Shown: positions 6,601 through 9,231 of the stretch, piece after piece
Layout of the letters: every line of letters begins with the position of its first letter
How positions within the stretch are numbered: the first letter of the stretch is position 1
NCBI GenBank assembly: GCA_030044375.1
Contig: JASHVX010000009.1
Coordinates: 1-9,231 of the forward strand
Direction: 5' to 3'
Origin: Nitrososphaerales archaeon
GTDB taxonomy: Archaea > Thermoproteota > Nitrososphaeria > Nitrososphaerales > Gagatemarchaeaceae
DNA: 9,231 nt
Position numbers and translations under genes: made by a program
The notes under the pieces: model-generated
What the model saw: the letters and a program-made list of their open reading frames with translations, nothing else
Told to the model about the DNA's origin: nothing
The model's database searches: none

Positions 6601-7223
6601 TTCATAGGGTTATTGTACAAGTCCTCGAGCGGCCCCGCCGGTCCCAAGGGCCTTGATGCGGCCGCCGCCATCTGCCAGACGGTAGAGGACGCGGGCCTTG
6701 CGCCTCTCCGGACCCGACACCCGCTGACCGACGCAGAGTGACAAGGTCAGGTGCTGGGATGCCCCGGCCGAAGGCTCGTCCCTCGGACATCATCCTGGTC
6801 AGCCGCCTCACCGACGACTCTCTTCCGCACCTTCCACAGTCAGACCCGCGGCCTCGCCTGGCTCGACCGCGGGATCTCGAAGTCGGCCACCTTCCTCAAC
6901 CTCTTCACGAAGAGCCCCATCGCCTTCGCCTCTGGGCGGCGACCGGGCCCTTCAGATTCCTGCCTCTCTGGGACCTTGGGCGCGAGAAACCAAGTCGGCA
7001 CGTCGTCTCTGGGAGCGACAACGTGAGGGGCGTCGGACGAGGAAGCCGCCTCTGCAAGGCGGAGGCGCAAGCACGTTGGCGACTTGGTCCGCTCGAGGTC
7101 GCACCCGACCCCTCTGAGGAGGGTTCACCGGCGGTCTTCTTGCCGGCGAAGGCGGCAGCCTCGCGGCCGTATCGTACTCTGCAGGCAGGAGATGGACTGC
7201 TCTCTGGGGTCGAAGGCATCTGA
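6601..7223 (+). pseudogene. Possible decayed coding region, identity unknown
   Basis: No intact convincing gene lies here, but parts look coding. Frame from 6601 to the TGA at 6739-6741 reads LYKSSSGPAGPKGLDAAAAI then CQTVEDAGLAPLRTRHPLTD. A second piece starts at ATG 6759, preceded by AGGTG at 6749-6753, and reads MPRPKARPSDIILVSRLTDD. Around 6820-6830 the sensible frame shifts by one base to FRTFHSQTRGLAWLDRGISK, then SATFLNLFTKSPIAF, with nearly every codon ending in G or C. Past ~6930 the frame from 6738 may resume up to the TGA ending at 7223. This could be one gene broken by a stop and frameshifts, or two small genes. The minus strand shares the same third-position bias (about 6840-7070), so orientation is not certain. 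I recognise no family and see no flanking inverted repeats. Confidence 0.3.
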
Positions 7224-7330
7224 ATGGATAAAGCCTGGCGCCGCCGACCGTGCGCCTTAGCCTTGCGCACACGACGTGCCTCCGGTCCGAACGGGCGAAG
7301 CTCGCAAGTGGCCCACTTACCATCACCACT

Positions 7331-7344
7331 AAAAGGATAAGTAC
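7331..7344 (+). promoter_or_regulatory. Putative TATA/BRE region of the secreted 235-residue protein
   Basis: Purine-rich AAAAGG (7331-7336) is followed by ATAAGTAC (7337-7344), centred about 28 nt before the TTG at 7368. This suits a leaderless archaeal transcript. The core TAAGTAC also occurs in the promoter candidate at 8201-8207. The rest of 7224-7330 shows nothing I can name. Confidence 0.4.
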
Positions 7345-7367
7345 TAGCCGGGGGCCTCACTCGATGC

Positions 7368-8075
7368 TTGAAGACACACCAAGCATCGAAAAAGATCCTA
7401 TACATCAGCTCCCTACTCCTAGGGACAGTCCTTCTCCTCACCCCTGCACTTGCGGTTGCGGGCACCACGAAATACAATAACTCGAGCGGCGAGAATGCGA
7501 TTCTCAATGTCACGGACAACTACGCCGGTTCCATCTTCACTGTGGGAGCGGCTGGTTCGTGCGGAAACGCAACAGTCGCCTCAGGATGTCTGACAATCCC
7601 AGTGGAGAGCGACTACAACCCCAACCAGGTCGCAGGTTACATATTCGAAGTCGGAGGGTTCATCGAAGGATCCTCAGGCTTGGGCAACTGGACTCAGTTC
7701 CCTGGATATGGCGACCCAGTACCTGGCTACACGTTCTTGGGTAACTCCCCACTCCAGACATGCTCGGGCTATGGCGTATCTCAGCCCAACCTCTGCGTAA
7801 ACGGGTATGAGACGCTGTACAGCTACCTCAGCAACATGCACTCAGTGTACATGTTCACTGGAACAGGCAAGGGTGACATGATCAACCTGAACGGCGGGTT
7901 GACGGCAGACACCTTCTCCATCACGTCACCGGGCGCATCCACACAAGTGTGGATCAACTCGGGACTTGGTAACAGCACCTATAACATAGTTCTCGGCAAC
8001 ACGGGAACTCTGACCATCGGTGCCGTACACAGCACATCAGCGTACAACTACTACAACATAGTTTACACCAGCTAG
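7368..8075 (+). CDS. Secreted protein of unknown function, possible beta-solenoid
   Basis: This 235-residue protein has a classic signal peptide: MKTHQASKK, a leucine-rich core, and ALAVA with likely cleavage after residue 31. There is no other membrane segment, so it is probably released or bound to the surface layer. The mature part is rich in Gly, Asn, Ser, Thr and Tyr. Four cysteines fall in two close pairs (65/74 and 132/143), which suggests two disulfides. Near the C-terminus, GDMINLNGGLTADTFSI and later NSGLGNSTYNIVLG repeat short Gly-Asn turns with alternating beta residues, like a small beta-solenoid; this is a weak inference. The start is TTG 7368; the ATG at 7364 is out of frame. 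Codons are visibly less G/C-biased at the third position than in neighbours, and a strong terminator follows immediately. It may be a highly expressed or recently acquired gene. No family recognised. Confidence 0.82.
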   Translation: MKTHQASKKILYISSLLLGTVLLLTPALAVAGTTKYNNSSGENAILNVTDNYAGSIFTVGAAGSCGNATVASGCLTIPVESDYNPNQVAGYIFEVGGFIEGSSGLGNWTQFPGYGDPVPGYTFLGNSPLQTCSGYGVSQPNLCVNGYETLYSYLSNMHSVYMFTGTGKGDMINLNGGLTADTFSITSPGASTQVWINSGLGNSTYNIVLGNTGTLTIGAVHSTSAYNYYNIVYTS

Positions 8076-8108
8076 GCGTTGCCCGTGAGGCAACGCTTTC
8101 TTTTTTTT
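8076..8108 (+). terminator. Intrinsic-type terminator after the secreted 235-residue protein
   Basis: GCGTTGCC (8076-8083) pairs perfectly with GGCAACGC (8089-8096) around a CGTGA loop. TTTCTTTTTTTT (8097-8108) follows. The stem starts on the base after the stop codon. It would stop + strand transcription before the next gene. Confidence 0.85.
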
Positions 8109-8198
8109 AAGACACCAGCGAGAGCTCTGAACTGAAAGCGACCTCTGGCAACGACTTGCGCGCAGCTTCGCTTTCATCCACAAGCGAAGACTATTCTG

Positions 8199-8206
8199 TT
8201 TAAGTA
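8199..8206 (+). promoter_or_regulatory. Putative TATA box of the PKD-domain surface protein
   Basis: TTTAAGTA lies in an otherwise GC-rich stretch after the terminator and is centred about 32 nt before the proposed TTG start at 8235, leaving a leader of only a few bases. It shares TAAGTAC with the promoter candidate of the preceding gene. The rest of 8109-8198 shows nothing definite. Confidence 0.45.
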
Positions 8207-8234
8207 CCTCAGAAGGGTCGACTGCGGCCAGGTT

Positions 8235-9231
8235 TTGTCGCAGAGGCAGCCGAAGGGCACCAGCAAGAAAAAGAAGAGTCAGAGGGGGCTGGCGGTCGCG
8301 TTCGTCGTCCTCCTCGTCGTGGTCGCCCTCCTGCTCTTCCTCCTTCTGCCGGGAGGGGCCTCGCATCTCTTCCCGAAGACGACCACCACGACCACGAAGG
8401 CGCCGGCGACCTGCAGCTACTGCACCCTGCACATCACGATCACTCCTACCAAGGCAGGGGAGAACGAGTCGATCAGAGAGATAACTCCCTATCCCGTGAC
8501 TCTCGACCTTACGGTTAAGCCGAACGGCACGGCTCCGTTCAAGTACCGCTGGAACTTCGGCGACGGGACGAGCGGCAAGAAGGCTATCACCAGCCACACC
8601 TACGCGACCCCCTGTGCCTACGACGTGTCTCTCACCGTCACCGACTCGACGGGTGCGGTCACCAAGGCCCAGATCGCGCTGCTCCTCGTCACCGCAGACA
8701 CCGGCAACGGGGCCCTCGTCGCATGCCCGCAGAGAGGCACGGCAGGGATAACGCCTGTCACGCTGGGTGGAGCGTTCTATCCGGCCAACGTCACGCTCGG
8801 GGCCGTGCTCAACGGGACGAAGGTGGGGACGGTCGCGGCCGACAAGTCGGGCGACTTCACGCTCAACGTCACGGGAGACCTCGGCCAGCAAGTCAACGGC
8901 ACTGTATACGAGTTCGGGACCAACCCCCAGGTCGAGAACGCGACCTTCGTCACCCTGGAGGGGATCAAGGCCACGCCTGCCTCGGGGGAGCCCGGCGACG
9001 CCTTCAGCCTCGAGGGTCGCTCCTACCCTCCCGACACCACGGTCTCTGTCTACATGGGCACCAAGTACGTGGGCCAGGCCACCACCGACGGCAACGGCTC
9101 CTTCCTGGCGAACTTCACTGTGCCGTCATCCATCCACACGGCAGGCAGGTACAAGTTCGTCACGTCGCCGCCCGTCCTCGGAGCCCAGGCCTACTACACC
9201 ATCCCGGTCAGCAGTGCGACCCCCGCGCCTG
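8235..9231 (+). CDS. Membrane-anchored PKD/Ig-like surface protein, 3'-truncated
   Basis: About 332 codons are visible and the frame is still open at the right edge. From the TTG at 8235 the protein begins MSQRQPKGTSKKKKSQRG, a basic cytosolic end. A single strong helix follows (LAVAFVVLLVVVALLLFLLL), then a Thr stalk (KTTTTTTKAP), so it is anchored by its N-terminus with the rest outside. A PKD domain follows, identified by YRWNFGDGTSG, HTYATPCAYDVSLTVTDSTG and closing strands (roughly residues 75-150). At least two Ig-like repeats come next, recognisable by GGAFYPANVTLGAVLNGTKV with AADKSGDFTLNVTG, and EGRSYPPDTTVSVYMGTKYV with TTDGNGSFLANFTVP. Such domains usually mediate adhesion or act as spacers in surface proteins and secreted hydrolases; any catalytic domain would be beyond the window. 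No ATG lies near the start, and the TTG is chosen from the promoter spacing and the basic N-terminus. Confidence 0.85.
   Translation, partial: MSQRQPKGTSKKKKSQRGLAVAFVVLLVVVALLLFLLLPGGASHLFPKTTTTTTKAPATCSYCTLHITITPTKAGENESIREITPYPVTLDLTVKPNGTAPFKYRWNFGDGTSGKKAITSHTYATPCAYDVSLTVTDSTGAVTKAQIALLLVTADTGNGALVACPQRGTAGITPVTLGGAFYPANVTLGAVLNGTKVGTVAADKSGDFTLNVTGDLGQQVNGTVYEFGTNPQVENATFVTLEGIKATPASGEPGDAFSLEGRSYPPDTTVSVYMGTKYVGQATTDGNGSFLANFTVPSSIHTAGRYKFVTSPPVLGAQAYYTIPVSSATPAP

Noticed and set aside
6600..7250. tRNA, rRNA or other structured RNA in the gene-poor stretch
   Set aside because: I looked for cloverleaf ends, a CCA-like acceptor and the conserved T-arm GTTC/GGTTCRA pattern and saw none that fit; reading by eye may miss other RNAs.
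7364..7480. Small gene from the ATG at 7364 ending CTCGCGHHEIQ-like
   Set aside because: The frame is 4 nt off from the signal-peptide protein and gives a Pro-rich product; the TTG at 7368 gives a perfect signal peptide and a full gene.
6905..7519. 204-codon minus-strand frame across the intergenic region
   Set aside because: It runs through the promoter and signal-peptide region of the + gene at 7368, has a Pro/Arg/Ser-rich product, and shows no start signals.
8037..8891. 284-codon minus-strand frame
   Set aside because: It is antisense to the PKD-domain gene and crosses the terminator at 8076-8108; its composition is typical of a shadow frame.

Overview
The window looks like chromosomal DNA from a GC-rich archaeon. 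Four things point that way. Arg is mostly AGG and Ile ATA/ATC, with a strong G/C third-position preference. Several genes have TATA-like boxes about 25-32 nt before the start and almost no leader. GTG and TTG starts are common. The exported proteins carry many N-x-S/T sequons, Thr/Ser stalks and membrane anchors with short basic tails. I cannot fix the lineage from sequence alone; Nitrososphaeria/Thaumarchaeota-like or Thermoplasmatota-like groups are both reasonable guesses.

Positions 1-4825 (+) hold the 3' part of a tightly packed peptide/nickel-type ABC importer operon. It contains a DppC-like permease (5' end outside the window) with a large extracytoplasmic insert, a DppD/OppD ATPase and a DppF/OppF ATPase. 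These are followed, with a 14-nt overlap and then an 18-nt gap, by a sequon-rich exported protein with a C-terminal anchor and a small four-helix membrane protein. Neither of the last two is a standard Dpp/Opp subunit, so they are candidate lineage-specific accessory parts. The substrate-binding protein and the DppB permease would be expected upstream.

Positions 4822-5163 (-) encode a 113-residue unrecognised cytosolic protein. Its stop codon interlocks with that of the operon's last gene, and a 15-bp tandem repeat containing a TATA-like element lies just upstream of its start. An isolated 9-bp-stem palindrome (5254-5274) follows. The gene at 5309-6559 (-) encodes a cell-surface seven-bladed YVTN-type beta-propeller on a Ser/Thr stalk with a C-terminal anchor. 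Its blades alternate between two types, suggesting growth by duplication of a two-blade unit. It has a clear TATA box at leaderless spacing.

Positions 6601-7223 hold no convincing intact gene. Pieces of reading frame with genome-like codon use are broken by a stop and an apparent frameshift, so this may be a decayed gene. Positions 7368-8075 (+) encode a secreted 235-residue protein of unknown function with less GC-biased codons. It is followed immediately by a textbook hairpin plus U-tract terminator. From about 8235 to the right edge (+) runs the 5' part of a membrane-anchored surface protein with a PKD domain and further Ig-like repeats.

Taken together, the window is rich in cell-envelope functions: one importer operon and four exported or anchored surface proteins, most without a recognised specific function. 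I found no CRISPR array, tRNA, rRNA, intact transposase or defence system.
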